Shown here piece by piece: positions 33,829-42,030 of a stretch of 64,000 nucleotides of DNA; positions within the stretch are counted from its first letter, which is position 1; every line of letters starts with the position of its first letter. Below the pieces are notes generated by a model. The model made no database searches and was not told where the DNA came from. It saw only the letters and a list, made by a program, of their open reading frames with translations. The stretch covers positions 434,001 to 498,000 of the forward strand of contig NZ_JBFTEH010000001.1 of assembly GCF_041027365.1 (NCBI RefSeq). Direction: 5' to 3'. The position numbers and the translations under genes were made by a program. This stretch comes from VKMB-3413 sp041027365. Its GTDB lineage: Bacteria; Pseudomonadota; Alphaproteobacteria; Rhizobiales; Rhizobiaceae.

Positions 33829-34707
33829 ATGACCGACGATACGCTTGATCCCCGCGTCAACGCCTTCCGCGACGACCTCGCCGACATCCGCCTCGAGGGG
33901 CAGGTGGCGGCTGGCTGCTTCGTCGCGGGAGAGGCACGGCGCGTCATCCGCCCGGTGGCGCCGCTTCGCCGCCGTCCGGGGCAGGACGCGCCGCTCGACA
34001 CCGAACTCCTGTTCGGAGAGACGGTGATCGTGTTCGAGACGGGGGAGGCGGGATGGTCCTGGGTTCAGGCCGACCGCGACGCCTATGTCGGCTATGTGCC
34101 GACGGACGCGCTCGGGCCCCGCGGCGACCGGCCGCCGACCCATGTCGTCGCCGTGCCGCGCACCCTGGTCTTTCCGGCCCCGGACATCAAGCGGCCGCCG
34201 CTCCACGACCTGCCGATGGGGGCGCTGGTGACGGTGACGGGCGCCGCCGAGGACCACAACGCGCGCTATGCCCGGATCGCGCCGGCCGGCTGCATCGTCG
34301 AACAGCACCTGACGCCGGTCGCGACGCCGGTGCCCGACTTCGTGGCGGTCGCCGAGCGGTTCCTGGGGGTGCCCTATCTCTGGGGCGGGCGCACGGCGAA
34401 CGGCATCGACTGCACGGGCCTCACGCAGATCAGCCTGATGATGGCCGGCATCGCGGCGCCGCGCGACAGCGACATGCAGGCCCGCGACCTCGGCACGCGG
34501 CTCGCCGGGATCGAGGCGCTGCAGCGTGGCGATCTCGTCTTCTGGAAGGGCCATGTCGGCATCATGCTGGACGGCCAGCGGCTCCTCCACGCGAACGCCT
34601 TCCACATGATGACGGCGATCGAGCCGCTCGACGCCGCCATCGCGCGGATCGAGAAGAAGGGCTCTTCCGTCACCAGCATTCGCCGGCTCGGCGCTGCGGG
34701 CGAATGA
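33829..34707 (+). CDS. NlpC/P60 peptidoglycan endopeptidase with SH3 domains
   Basis: 292 residues. NlpC/P60 enzymes cut peptide stems of murein. Bacterial SH3-like segments occupy about 25-165 (LFGETVIVFETGEAGWSWVQ and VTVTGAAEDHNARYARI). The catalytic domain starts at VPDFVAVAERFLGVPYLWGG; the nucleophile is the cysteine in GIDCTGLTQ and the histidine is in WKGHVGIML. No signal peptide is visible, so it may act in the cytoplasm on recycled peptides, which fits the neighbouring aminopeptidase. Confidence 0.92.
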   Translation: MTDDTLDPRVNAFRDDLADIRLEGQVAAGCFVAGEARRVIRPVAPLRRRPGQDAPLDTELLFGETVIVFETGEAGWSWVQADRDAYVGYVPTDALGPRGDRPPTHVVAVPRTLVFPAPDIKRPPLHDLPMGALVTVTGAAEDHNARYARIAPAGCIVEQHLTPVATPVPDFVAVAERFLGVPYLWGGRTANGIDCTGLTQISLMMAGIAAPRDSDMQARDLGTRLAGIEALQRGDLVFWKGHVGIMLDGQRLLHANAFHMMTAIEPLDAAIARIEKKGSSVTSIRRLGAAGE

Positions 34708-34871
34708 GGCTCCGGACGCGGACGGCCGGTTCGCGCGGCTTTCCTCCGTAGGGGTCCGGCCGAGGGCGATCGAAGCTTGCCCTATTATGGCTCGCCCTCG
34801 CGTGCCATGGACACCTCCTGCGGCGAGACGATTCGCCATCCTTCCGTTGTTCGAGTGACGAGAGACCGATC

Positions 34872-35207
34872 ATGCGCGCCCTCCTTCCGACCGCCGCCCT
34901 TGCCCTTCTGTCCGGCCTTGCCGGCTGCGTTTCGACGCAGCCCGGCCCGGATTCGGTGAATCTCGTGAAGTCCCAGTCGGCGCTGTCGGAATGCCGCTAC
35001 ATCACCACCGTCTACGGCAACGAGGCTGCCTCGCCCGAGAGCGCCGGCAACCCCGATGCGCCGATCCAGGACATGCGCAGGGCGACGGCGGCGCTCGGCG
35101 GCAACACGCTCTATGTCGGCGCGACAGCCGCGCCAACGTCCGCCACGGGACCGGCAACGGCCGCACGGCCCGCGCCTCGCACGCAGGGCGATGCCTATCA
35201 CTGCTGA
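34872..35207 (+). CDS. Small lipoprotein, DUF4156-like
   Basis: 111 residues. A lipoprotein signal peptide (LLSGLAGC, lipid-bearing cysteine at 19) is followed by a short domain with NLVKSQSALSECRYITTVYG and RRATAALGGNTLYVG, which resembles the DUF4156 pattern of small enterobacterial lipoproteins, and a Pro/Ala/Thr-rich tail ending in DAYHC. The two non-lipid cysteines (41 and 111) could pair. Function unknown; no operon partner is seen. Confidence 0.7.
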   Translation: MRALLPTAALALLSGLAGCVSTQPGPDSVNLVKSQSALSECRYITTVYGNEAASPESAGNPDAPIQDMRRATAALGGNTLYVGATAAPTSATGPATAARPAPRTQGDAYHC

Positions 35208-36385
35208 TGGTCGAATACCCGGCGCCGACCGGGCCCTCCGGCGCGGGTTCAACCGGAAGTACCGCCGAACGAGTTGCGCGCACAGATTCGGATTAGCGTC
35301 GACCGGGCTCGGTGCGCTTTCCGTCCGCGGCAGACAATGCCTGCATCATCGGATCCGGCTTAGGAGACGCTCCTTCACCGGCCGACGCATCGCCGATCGC
35401 CGCGGTCCCGCGGCCGGATAGCTTCGAGCGCGGAGATGCGCCGGTGATGTCGCCATCCGGCCGCTGCCGATAGGATTCGGGACGGGGTACATGGAAGCTC
35501 GACCCTTTTGCGCCGGATTTGCCGATTATGACCGGCACAACGCGTAGGTTGTGGTGTGATGTGGCCGGCCGTGGGCTGCGATTCATCGTTGCCGCCGTGC
35601 AACATACGGGTTCATTCGCTTGACACTTGCTGTCCATGGCTACACTGGATCGGCTGGTTCGGCTTTACTCCGGATAGAGTTTGACGATGGGAAATTCGAT
35701 GAAGGCCTGGATCCGGCGATCAGACATTGTTGTCCGGGATCTCGCTCTGCTCGCGGTCGGGATCGGCGCGATGGCGCTGCTCGTCTCTGTCTTGCATGCC
35801 TAGGGCTATAGGCGCTGGCGCTTATGAGCGCCTGCTTCGCGCTGCCGCGCAGCATCCCCGCCATCCATCCGGCACGTCGTCGTGGATCGCGGCGGCGGGC
35901 GGACAATAAACTCTGCTGTGAGTTTAAAGTCGGCGGACTCGGTGCTCGCTGCCGTGGCTTTGGCGGCTCTTGCGACTGGGCAGCCGCGGCTCGCAGCGAA
36001 GCGGCGTGAGGTTGCGCGGTGGCGGCCTCGTCGACCGAGAGAATGCCTTCGCCGCGATCATCCACCCGTCAGGAAGGGCGAGATGATGTCGATGCCCTTG
36101 GGGCATTATTCCGAAACTATCCGGGTGTTGCCGTCCGAAGTTCGCAGGGACTGCCGGAAAGGCGATCCTTGCGACCTTCAAGGCTGTTCTCTGCCAGCTT
36201 CCGGAGCCGCGGTGGCTGCCGTGGCTAGAACTGCCGGCGCCTTTGGGCCGAATGTGTCCGGAGCATGGGAAATATCGTGCCGCCTCGGTACCGGGCTCCC
36301 GACGCGGCGGGCAGGCCGCTTGTTGCAGGCATTCATGCGGCAATGCTGCCTGGGTTGGGTGGACACCGAGCCGCGGGCGGCTCGT
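35208..36385. other. 1.2 kb gene-poor stretch
   Basis: No frame here shows the strong third-position GC bias of the neighbouring genes, and no domain is recognisable on either strand. Local composition is less GC-rich than the surroundings, for example around 35905-35935 and 36085-36130. The only candidate kept is a 38-codon frame at 35687. It may be decayed sequence, an unrecognised RNA, or simply spacer. Confidence 0.55.
35687..35803 (+). CDS. Possible small single-pass membrane protein
   Basis: A 38-residue frame, MGNSMKAWIRRSDIVVRDL followed by a hydrophobic segment (ALLAVGIGAMALLVSVLHA) running to the stop. One transmembrane helix with a positively charged N-terminal flank is typical of small membrane proteins. 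The ribosome site is poor (AGAGTTTGACG upstream). It lies in otherwise empty sequence. The evidence is limited to the helix and charge pattern. Confidence 0.3.
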   Translation: MGNSMKAWIRRSDIVVRDLALLAVGIGAMALLVSVLHA

Positions 36386-36628
36386 CTATCCAAACGCTTT
36401 GAAGGCCACCAGCGTGAACGTATCGGCGACGCCGTCGATGACCTGCAGGCGCTGCGTGACGAAGTGTCCGATGTCCTGGTCGTCCGGCAGATAGAACTTG
36501 GCGATCAGGTCGTAGTGGCCGGAGGTGGAGAACACCTCGGAGATCTGCTCGACCTCCTGCACGAGTTCGTCGGCGACCTTGTAGGCCGCACCCGGCCGGC
36601 ACTTGAACTGGACGAAGATCGTCTGCAT
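36386..36628 (-). CDS. Stand-alone Lrp/AsnC ligand-binding (RAM) domain protein
   Basis: 80 residues that match only the C-terminal effector-binding and oligomerisation domain of Lrp/AsnC regulators (FVQFKCRPGAAYKVADELVQEVEQISEVF, STSGHYDLIAKF). No DNA-binding domain is present or could fit. Such stand-alone RAM proteins form oligomers that bind amino acids and may modulate full-length Lrp proteins. The gene is 60 bp downstream of the hydrolase gene on the same strand and may be co-transcribed with it. Confidence 0.88.
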   Translation of the reverse strand: MQTIFVQFKCRPGAAYKVADELVQEVEQISEVFSTSGHYDLIAKFYLPDDQDIGHFVTQRLQVIDGVADTFTLVAFKAFG

Positions 36629-36688
36629 CGCATGGCTCCTGCCGCATCGGCGCGGCGCATGAATCCGTTTGAGGGTCCGCGGACCGTT

Positions 36689-37549
36689 TCAGGCCGCGCG
36701 GCCCGCCGTCAAGATCGCGACGAGCTCGCTCTGAGGATCGGCAAGGTCGTCGACGACGTCGAAATGATGGCGCCCCGGCCGCTCGATCGCCCGCGTCCCG
36801 ACGCCGAAGCCGTGCCAGACGTTCGCGAGCAGCGTGTTCTGGCGCCGGAACTCGGGAAGTTCGGCGCCGCCGACGAGGCAGGTGATGTCAATTGCGGCCC
36901 GCGGTTCGAGCAGCGCCGGACTTTCGGCGCGGGCGGTCCCGGCATCGAGGCGCAGGACCGCGTTCATGCCGGTCCGCATGATCGGGCGAAGATCGTGGCA
37001 GCCGCTGATCGACACCGCGCGGTCGATGCGCCCGGCTGTCTCGGCTGCGATCGGCGCGTCGACGCAGAGCATGCGCGAGACCAGGTGGCCGCCGGCGGAA
37101 TGGCCGGAGAGGCGGATCGGCCCTGCGATCCGCTTCGCGATCCGGTCGAGGAAGGAGCCGATCTCGCGAGTGATGTCCGGGATCGTCGTCTCCGGACAGA
37201 GCGTATATTCCGGCAGTGCCACGGCGAAGCCGCGGGCGAGGGGGCCGGCCGCGAAATGCGACCAGTTGCCGATCTCCTGGCTCTTCCAATAGCCGCCATG
37301 GACGAAGACGACGAGACCGACCGGCTCGGCCTCCGGCAGGAACAGGTCGTAGTGCTCGCGCGGCTGATCGCCGTAGGAAACGCCGAGTTCGGCCCGGCCG
37401 GCGGCGGAGAGCCTGTCGCGGAAGGCGCCGGCCTCGGCCTGCCAGCGCGGCAGATAGGTCTCGGCGCCGGCAATCGACCCGCTGTTGTCATAGGCAGTGT
37501 CGTAGTCACGGATCGGTTCCCCGCCGGTCCAGATCACGTCGAAGTCCAT
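36689..37549 (-). CDS. Alpha/beta hydrolase, kynurenine formamidase-like
   Basis: 286 residues. The HGGYW motif (VVFVHGGYWKSQEIGNWSHFA) near the oxyanion hole is characteristic of the kynurenine formamidase/carboxylesterase group. The nucleophile is the serine in LSGHSAGGHLVSRM, with an acid expected in the VGGAELPEF region and a histidine in RHHFDVVDDL. It could cleave N-formylkynurenine in tryptophan catabolism, but no other kynurenine genes are near, so esterase activity on another substrate is equally possible. The start at 37549 follows family alignment. Confidence 0.83.
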   Translation of the reverse strand: MDFDVIWTGGEPIRDYDTAYDNSGSIAGAETYLPRWQAEAGAFRDRLSAAGRAELGVSYGDQPREHYDLFLPEAEPVGLVVFVHGGYWKSQEIGNWSHFAAGPLARGFAVALPEYTLCPETTIPDITREIGSFLDRIAKRIAGPIRLSGHSAGGHLVSRMLCVDAPIAAETAGRIDRAVSISGCHDLRPIMRTGMNAVLRLDAGTARAESPALLEPRAAIDITCLVGGAELPEFRRQNTLLANVWHGFGVGTRAIERPGRHHFDVVDDLADPQSELVAILTAGRAA

Positions 37550-38008
37550 GCGCAGCTTTCCCTTCGAGAAATCAACTTCGGCCACAGGCGGCGGCCGCAG
37601 TCGCCGACTTAACAGAACGTCCGGATGCCCGGCAGTCCGCCGGCTCCCGCGCTGGCACCATTTCCGATCGTCCGGTGCGGCGCAATGCACGACGGCTCGC
37701 CTGACCGAGCCCGAGGGGAGGACCGCGATTCCGCCGGCTGCGGCCAGAGCCTCAGCTTCGACAAGACGATCAGGTCGACCGACGCGACCGGATCGCGCCG
37801 CCTGACGCGGCCAAGACGCAACGCCGGCCGCGCCCCACGATACCCGTCTTTCGGAACTCATTGGCGGGACATGTGTTTTTCTCCCGAACAAAACATCACG
37901 GTGCAACACGACAGGGCCGTGCAGGACGAGACGTCGAGGCGACCGCACTCGGGCGCCATGACGTCTCGCTTTGCCGACCCCGATTTGCCCAAGAGAAGGA
38001 CGGACATC
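37550..38008. other. Divergent intergenic region
   Basis: 459 bases between the divergent hydrolase and PfpI genes. No coding frame is convincing. It contains one possible general-stress promoter at 37853-37877. Confidence 0.5.
37853..37877 (+). promoter_or_regulatory. Possible EcfG-type general stress promoter
   Basis: GGAAC (37853-37857) and TGTT (37874-37877) have 16-base spacing; the alphaproteobacterial EcfG consensus is GGAAC-N16/17-CGTT, so one base deviates. It points at the PfpI/DJ-1 gene 132 bases downstream, a gene type often under stress control. Confidence 0.35.
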
Positions 38009-38572
38009 ATGCCGAGCATCAAGCAATCCAAGATCGCCATTCTCGCCACCGACGGCTTCGAGCAGGTGGAACTCACCGGGCCGCTGGAAAAGCTGAAGGA
38101 GGCGGGCGCCGAGGTGCATGTCATCTCGACCAAGGCCGGCTCGATCAAGGGCTGGGACCAGGACCACTGGGACAAGGATATTCCCGTCGACAAGCAGCTT
38201 TCCGAGGTGCGCGTCACCGATTACGACGCGCTGGTGCTGCCGGGCGGCCAGATCAATCCGGACAAGCTGCGCGCCGACCCGAAGGTGGTCAGCTTCGTGC
38301 GCGAGTTCTTCAACTCCAAGAAGCCGCTTGCTGCGATCTGCCATGCGCCGTGGCTGCTGATCGAGGCCGGCATCGTGCGCGGCCGCGACATCACCTCCTT
38401 CAATTCGATCAAGACCGACGTGAAGAACGCCGGCGGCAACTGGATGGACAAGGAAGTGGTGGTGCACGAGGCGCTGATCACCTCCCGCAATCCCGGGGAC
38501 ATCCCGGCCTTCGTCTCCAAGATCATCGAGGAGGTCGAGGAAGGCCGCCACGAGGACCGCAAGGTCGCCTGA
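38009..38572 (+). CDS. PfpI/DJ-1-family class I glutamine amidotransferase-like protein
   Basis: 187 residues with the DJ-1/PfpI fold: KIAILATDGFEQVEL carries the conserved Glu, and the nucleophile-elbow cysteine is in LAAICHAPWLLIEAG. Members are described as stress proteins acting as proteases, chaperones or glyoxalase-like deglycases; which applies here cannot be told. The start at 38009 gives the standard family length. The upstream gap holds a possible general-stress promoter and a good hairpin terminator follows. Confidence 0.9.
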   Translation: MPSIKQSKIAILATDGFEQVELTGPLEKLKEAGAEVHVISTKAGSIKGWDQDHWDKDIPVDKQLSEVRVTDYDALVLPGGQINPDKLRADPKVVSFVREFFNSKKPLAAICHAPWLLIEAGIVRGRDITSFNSIKTDVKNAGGNWMDKEVVVHEALITSRNPGDIPAFVSKIIEEVEEGRHEDRKVA

Positions 38573-38598
38573 TCGGGCATCGGTCGGTTTGGATGCAG

Positions 38599-38627
38599 GG
38601 TCGGCGCCGAAAGGCGCCGGCCCTTTT
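38599..38627 (+). terminator. Rho-independent terminator after the PfpI gene
   Basis: A ten-base-pair stem built around GGCGCC-gaaa-GGCGCC is followed by CTTTTT, 27 bases after the stop codon. Confidence 0.85.
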
Positions 38628-38797
38628 TCGTGGGCGCAACCGAGCGCCACGCGGACGCCTGCGACGCCGCAGCAGCCGATCGTGCCACCGGGCGAAGCGG
38701 CCGATCCCGCAGCACGTTGCCCAAAATCTTCGCATTCCGTCGGGGGAAGCCGCGCTGCGGACGTCTGCAAAGCCTCCGATCACGGCACTTCGGCGAT

Positions 38798-38813
38798 TGG
38801 CACGGTCATTGCA
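38798..38813 (+). promoter_or_regulatory. Sigma-54 (RpoN) promoter of the cyanurate/biuret locus
   Basis: TGGCACG-GTCA-TTGCA matches the RpoN consensus TGGCACG-N4-TTGCW at every position. The invariant GG is at 38799-38800 and the GC at 38811-38812, ten bases apart as required. Transcription would begin near 38824, about 38 bases before the binding-protein start. An RpoN promoter implies an enhancer-binding activator, most likely NtrC, which fits a nitrogen-scavenging locus. No clear NtrC site was found upstream. Confidence 0.8.
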
Positions 38814-38819
38814 TGCAAT
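38808..38819 (+). promoter_or_regulatory. Palindrome ATTGCATGCAAT overlapping the sigma-54 -12 box
   Basis: A perfect 12-base palindrome that resembles operators of FadR-type GntR repressors (type ATTGTATACAAT). It overlaps the -12 element, so bound protein would block RpoN. The GntR gene at the far end of the locus is the obvious candidate; this is inference. Confidence 0.5.
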
Positions 38820-38861
38820 CTTGTCGACGCCCCTCGGGCTTCTTCAAACGGAGCATGCGAC

Positions 38862-39974
38862 ATGACCTTCCTGCCAATGACGCGCCGCCGCTTTCTGATG
38901 ACGGGCGCCGCCCTGGGCGCCCTGCCGCTCGTGTCGCGCGTTTCGCCGGCCGCCGCGGCGAGCCTGACCGCGGGCTTCATCTATGTCGGCCCGCGCGACG
39001 ACTTCGGCTACAACCAGAGCCATGCCGAGGGCGCTGCGGCGATCAAGGACATGCCCGGCCTGACGATCACCGAGGAGGAGAACGTCCCGGAGAGCGACGC
39101 CGTCGTGAAGACGATGGAATCGATGATCCAGCTCGACGGCGCCTCGCTGCTCTTCCCGACCTCCTTCGGCTATTACAGCCCCTTCGTCGTCGACACGGCG
39201 AAGCAGTACCCGGACGTCCAGTTCCGTCATTGCGGCGGCCTCTGGACCCCCAAGGACCCGGCGAACGCCGGTTCCTATTTCGGCTATATCGGCACGGCGC
39301 AGTACATCTGCGGCATCGTCGCCGGCCACATGACCAAATCGAAGAAGCTCGGTTTCGTCGCGGCCAAGCCCATCCCGCAGGTGCTGATGAACATCAACGC
39401 CTATACGCTGGGCGCAAAGAGCGTCGACCCGTCGATCCAGACGCAGGTGATCTTCACCGGCGACTGGGCGATGCCGGTGAAGGAGGCGGAGGCCGTCAAC
39501 GCGCTGGTCGACCAGGGCGCCGACGTCCTCACCTGCCATGTCGACAGCCCCAAGGTCTTCGTGCAGACGGCTGCCGGCCGCGGCGCCTATGTCACCGGCT
39601 ACCACACCAGCCAAGCGCCGCTCGCCCCGCAGAAGTATCTCACCGGCGCCGAATGGCACTGGGCGACGATCTACAAGATGTTCGCCGAGAAGGCGCTGAA
39701 GGGTGAGACGCTGCCGAACTTCGTGCGCGGCGGCCTGGCCGAGGACTTCGTCAAGATCAGCCCCTATGGGCCGGCCGTCACCGACGCTGCCAGGAAGCAG
39801 GCCGACAGCGTGAAGGCCGAGGTGATGAAGGGCGACTACGCCGTCATCAAGGGCCCGCTGAAGGACAACAAGGGCAACATCGTCGTTGCCGCCGGCAAGG
39901 CCTATCCCGAGACCGCGATCGAGCTCGAGAAGATGGACTACCTCATCGAGGGCGTCATCGGCTCGACGTCGTGA
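38862..39974 (+). CDS. BMP-family ABC transporter substrate-binding protein
   Basis: 370 residues. A Tat-type signal peptide (TRRRFLMTGAALGALPLV, cleaved near AAAAS) suggests export of a folded protein. The mature domain has Bmp/PnrA-type features: LTAGFIYVGPRDDFGYNQSHAEG, LFPTSFGYYSPFV, and YFGYIGTAQYICGIVAGHMTKSKKLGFVAAKPIPQV. BMP proteins mostly bind nucleosides or purines; in this locus the ligand is more likely cyanurate, biuret or a related ureide or nucleobase-like compound. It is the first gene after the sigma-54 promoter and precedes the two permease genes. Confidence 0.92.
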   Translation: MTFLPMTRRRFLMTGAALGALPLVSRVSPAAAASLTAGFIYVGPRDDFGYNQSHAEGAAAIKDMPGLTITEEENVPESDAVVKTMESMIQLDGASLLFPTSFGYYSPFVVDTAKQYPDVQFRHCGGLWTPKDPANAGSYFGYIGTAQYICGIVAGHMTKSKKLGFVAAKPIPQVLMNINAYTLGAKSVDPSIQTQVIFTGDWAMPVKEAEAVNALVDQGADVLTCHVDSPKVFVQTAAGRGAYVTGYHTSQAPLAPQKYLTGAEWHWATIYKMFAEKALKGETLPNFVRGGLAEDFVKISPYGPAVTDAARKQADSVKAEVMKGDYAVIKGPLKDNKGNIVVAAGKAYPETAIELEKMDYLIEGVIGSTS

Positions 39975-39981
39975 GGTGGCG

Positions 39982-41097
39982 ATGAGCGAGATCCAGCAAG
40001 CCGCTCCGATCATCCGGGGTCTGCCGCGTCCGCTCATCGGCGAGACGGCCGGCCGCCGTCTCGAAGCCGTGCTGATCCCGATCCTCGCGCTGATCGCGGG
40101 GCTCGGCCTCTTCGGCGTGTTCATCGCGCTGGTCGGCAAGTCGCCGGAGGACTTCTACTACCTCGTCTATCGCGGCGGCTTCGGCACCTGGTTCTCGCTC
40201 CAGAACACGATGACGCGCACCGCGCCGCTGCTCCTCACCGCGCTCTGCGTCGCGCTGCCGGCGCAGCTCGGCCTCGTCGTCATCGGCGGGGAGGGTGCGT
40301 TCGTCCTCGGCGGTCTCGCGGCGGCGGCGGTGGGCACTTGGCTTGCCGGCGCGCCGGCCGCCGTTGGGATCATCGCCATGGCGCTCGCCGGCATGGCGCT
40401 CGGGGGCCTGTGGATCGGCATCGTCGGGGCGCTGCGGCACTATCGCGGCGTCAACGAGACGATCTCCAGCCTGCTGATGGCCTATATCGCCATCGCGCTG
40501 ATGCAGCATTTCGTCGAGGGGCCGCTGCGCGATCCCGCCAGCCTCAACAAGCCGTCGACGACGCCGCTGCCGACCGCCTTCCGGGTCGGCGACATGCCGG
40601 GGATGGACGTGCATTGGGGATTTGCCATCGGCGTCCTCGCCTGCCTCGTCGCCGGCTTCGTCCTGTCGCGCACGACGTTCGGATTCGCGGCCCGCATCGC
40701 CGGCGGCAATGCCCGCGCCGCCGCGGTGCAGGGTCTGCCCGTCGGCCGGCTGATCCTCGCCTTCACCGCTGCGGCCGGCGCCGCGGCCGGCCTCGCCGGC
40801 ATGATCGACGTCGCAGCGGTGCAAGGGTCGGCCAACGCCTCGCTGATCGCCGGCTACGGCTATACCGGCATTCTCATCGCCTTCCTCGCGCGGCAGAACC
40901 CGATCGCCATCATCCCGATGGCGCTGCTGATCGGCGGCATCGAGGCGGCCGGCGGGCTCGTCCAGCGGCGCATGGACCTGCCGGATGCGACTGTGCTCGT
41001 CCTGCAGGGCATTCTGTTCGTCGCGATCCTGGTGTCCGAGACCCTGTCCGGCCGCCTCCTGCCGGCGCTCGGCCCGACGCGGGGAGGCGCGAAATGA
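39982..41097 (+). CDS. ABC transporter permease (BMP/nucleoside type), first subunit
   Basis: 371 residues with about eight to ten transmembrane segments, for example IPILALIAGLGLFGVFIALVG and APLLLTALCVALPAQLG. The FAARIAGGNARAAAVQGLPVGR loop is the EAA-like contact for the ATPase, as in BmpA/NupB-type permeases. It forms the membrane channel with the next gene's product. Starts seven bases after the binding-protein stop and overlaps the second permease by four bases (ATGA). Confidence 0.92.
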   Translation: MSEIQQAAPIIRGLPRPLIGETAGRRLEAVLIPILALIAGLGLFGVFIALVGKSPEDFYYLVYRGGFGTWFSLQNTMTRTAPLLLTALCVALPAQLGLVVIGGEGAFVLGGLAAAAVGTWLAGAPAAVGIIAMALAGMALGGLWIGIVGALRHYRGVNETISSLLMAYIAIALMQHFVEGPLRDPASLNKPSTTPLPTAFRVGDMPGMDVHWGFAIGVLACLVAGFVLSRTTFGFAARIAGGNARAAAVQGLPVGRLILAFTAAAGAAAGLAGMIDVAAVQGSANASLIAGYGYTGILIAFLARQNPIAIIPMALLIGGIEAAGGLVQRRMDLPDATVLVLQGILFVAILVSETLSGRLLPALGPTRGGAK

Positions 41098-42017
41098 GCG
41101 CTGACCTCGGCCTCTGGGCGGTGCCGCTCGCCGTCCTCGGCGGCATGCTCCGCGTCTCGACGCCGTTCCTCTTCGTCAGCCTCGGCGAATGCGTGACGGA
41201 GAAGTCCGGCCGCATCAATCTCGGCCTCGAGGGCACGCTCGTCTTCGGCGCCATGGCCGGCTATGGCGGCTCGCTCATCACCGGATCGCCCTGGCTCGGC
41301 GTGCTGGTCGCCGGTCTCGCCGGAGTCCTTTTCGGCCTGATGCACGGCCTCCTCTGCTCGCTGCCGCGGGTGAACGACATCGCGGTCGGCATCGCGATGA
41401 TGCTGCTCGGCACCGGCGTCGCCTTCTTCTTCGGCAAGCCGCTGATCCAGCCGGCGGCGCCGATGCTGCCGGCGATCCCGTTCGGCGCCTGGTCGTCCCT
41501 GCCGCAGCTGCGCTCGGCGCTGGAGGTCTCGCCGCTGTTCCTGATCGGCATCGTGGTCGCGGCGCTGCTCGCCTTCATGTTCAAGCGCACGCGGCTCGGC
41601 CTCGTCATCCGCATGGTCGGCGACAGCGCCGATGCGGCCCGCGCCATGGGCTATTCGATCCTGCCGGTGCGGATCGGCGCGACCGCCTTCGGCGGCTTCA
41701 TGGCGGGCGTCGCGGGGGCCTATCTCTCGCTCTACTATCCCGGCTCCTGGAACGAGCACATCTCGTCCGGCCAAGGGCTGATCGCGGTGGCGCTGGTGAT
41801 CTTCGCGCGCTGGAACCCCTTCGCCTGCTTCGGCGCGGCGCTGCTCTTCGGCGGGGCCGGGGCGCTCGGGCCGGCGCTGCAGTCGGTGGGCGTGACGGAG
41901 GGCTACTACCTCTTCTACGCCGCGCCGTACGTCCTCACCCTCGTCATCCTGTTCTTCACCTCCTCGCGGAACCGCGCGCTGGAAGGCGCGCCGCGCGAGC
42001 TGTCGATCACAAAATAG
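41094..42017 (+). CDS. ABC transporter permease (BMP/nucleoside type), second subunit
   Basis: 307 residues, multi-pass. Contains TPFLFVSLGECVTEKSGRINLGLEG, the well-conserved opening of NupC/YufQ-type permeases, and the ATPase-contact loop VIRMVGDSADAARAMGYS. It should pair with the upstream permease as a heterodimeric channel. Translation is coupled to the first permease through the ATGA overlap. The formamidase gene follows 13 bases later. Confidence 0.93.
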   Translation: MSADLGLWAVPLAVLGGMLRVSTPFLFVSLGECVTEKSGRINLGLEGTLVFGAMAGYGGSLITGSPWLGVLVAGLAGVLFGLMHGLLCSLPRVNDIAVGIAMMLLGTGVAFFFGKPLIQPAAPMLPAIPFGAWSSLPQLRSALEVSPLFLIGIVVAALLAFMFKRTRLGLVIRMVGDSADAARAMGYSILPVRIGATAFGGFMAGVAGAYLSLYYPGSWNEHISSGQGLIAVALVIFARWNPFACFGAALLFGGAGALGPALQSVGVTEGYYLFYAAPYVLTLVILFFTSSRNRALEGAPRELSITK

Positions 42018-42030
42018 GAGAGGTCTCGCC

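Noticed and set aside
35882..37612. 576-codon plus-strand frame through the gene-poor stretch and the hydrolase gene
   Set aside because: Most of it is antisense to the Lrp-domain and alpha/beta hydrolase genes, and the free N-terminal part has no recognisable domain or codon bias.
38631..38649. Inverted repeat TGGGCGC/GCGCCA as an NtrC site upstream of the sigma-54 promoter
   Set aside because: It departs too far from the NtrC consensus (GCAC-type half sites) to claim; only the RpoN promoter itself is clear.
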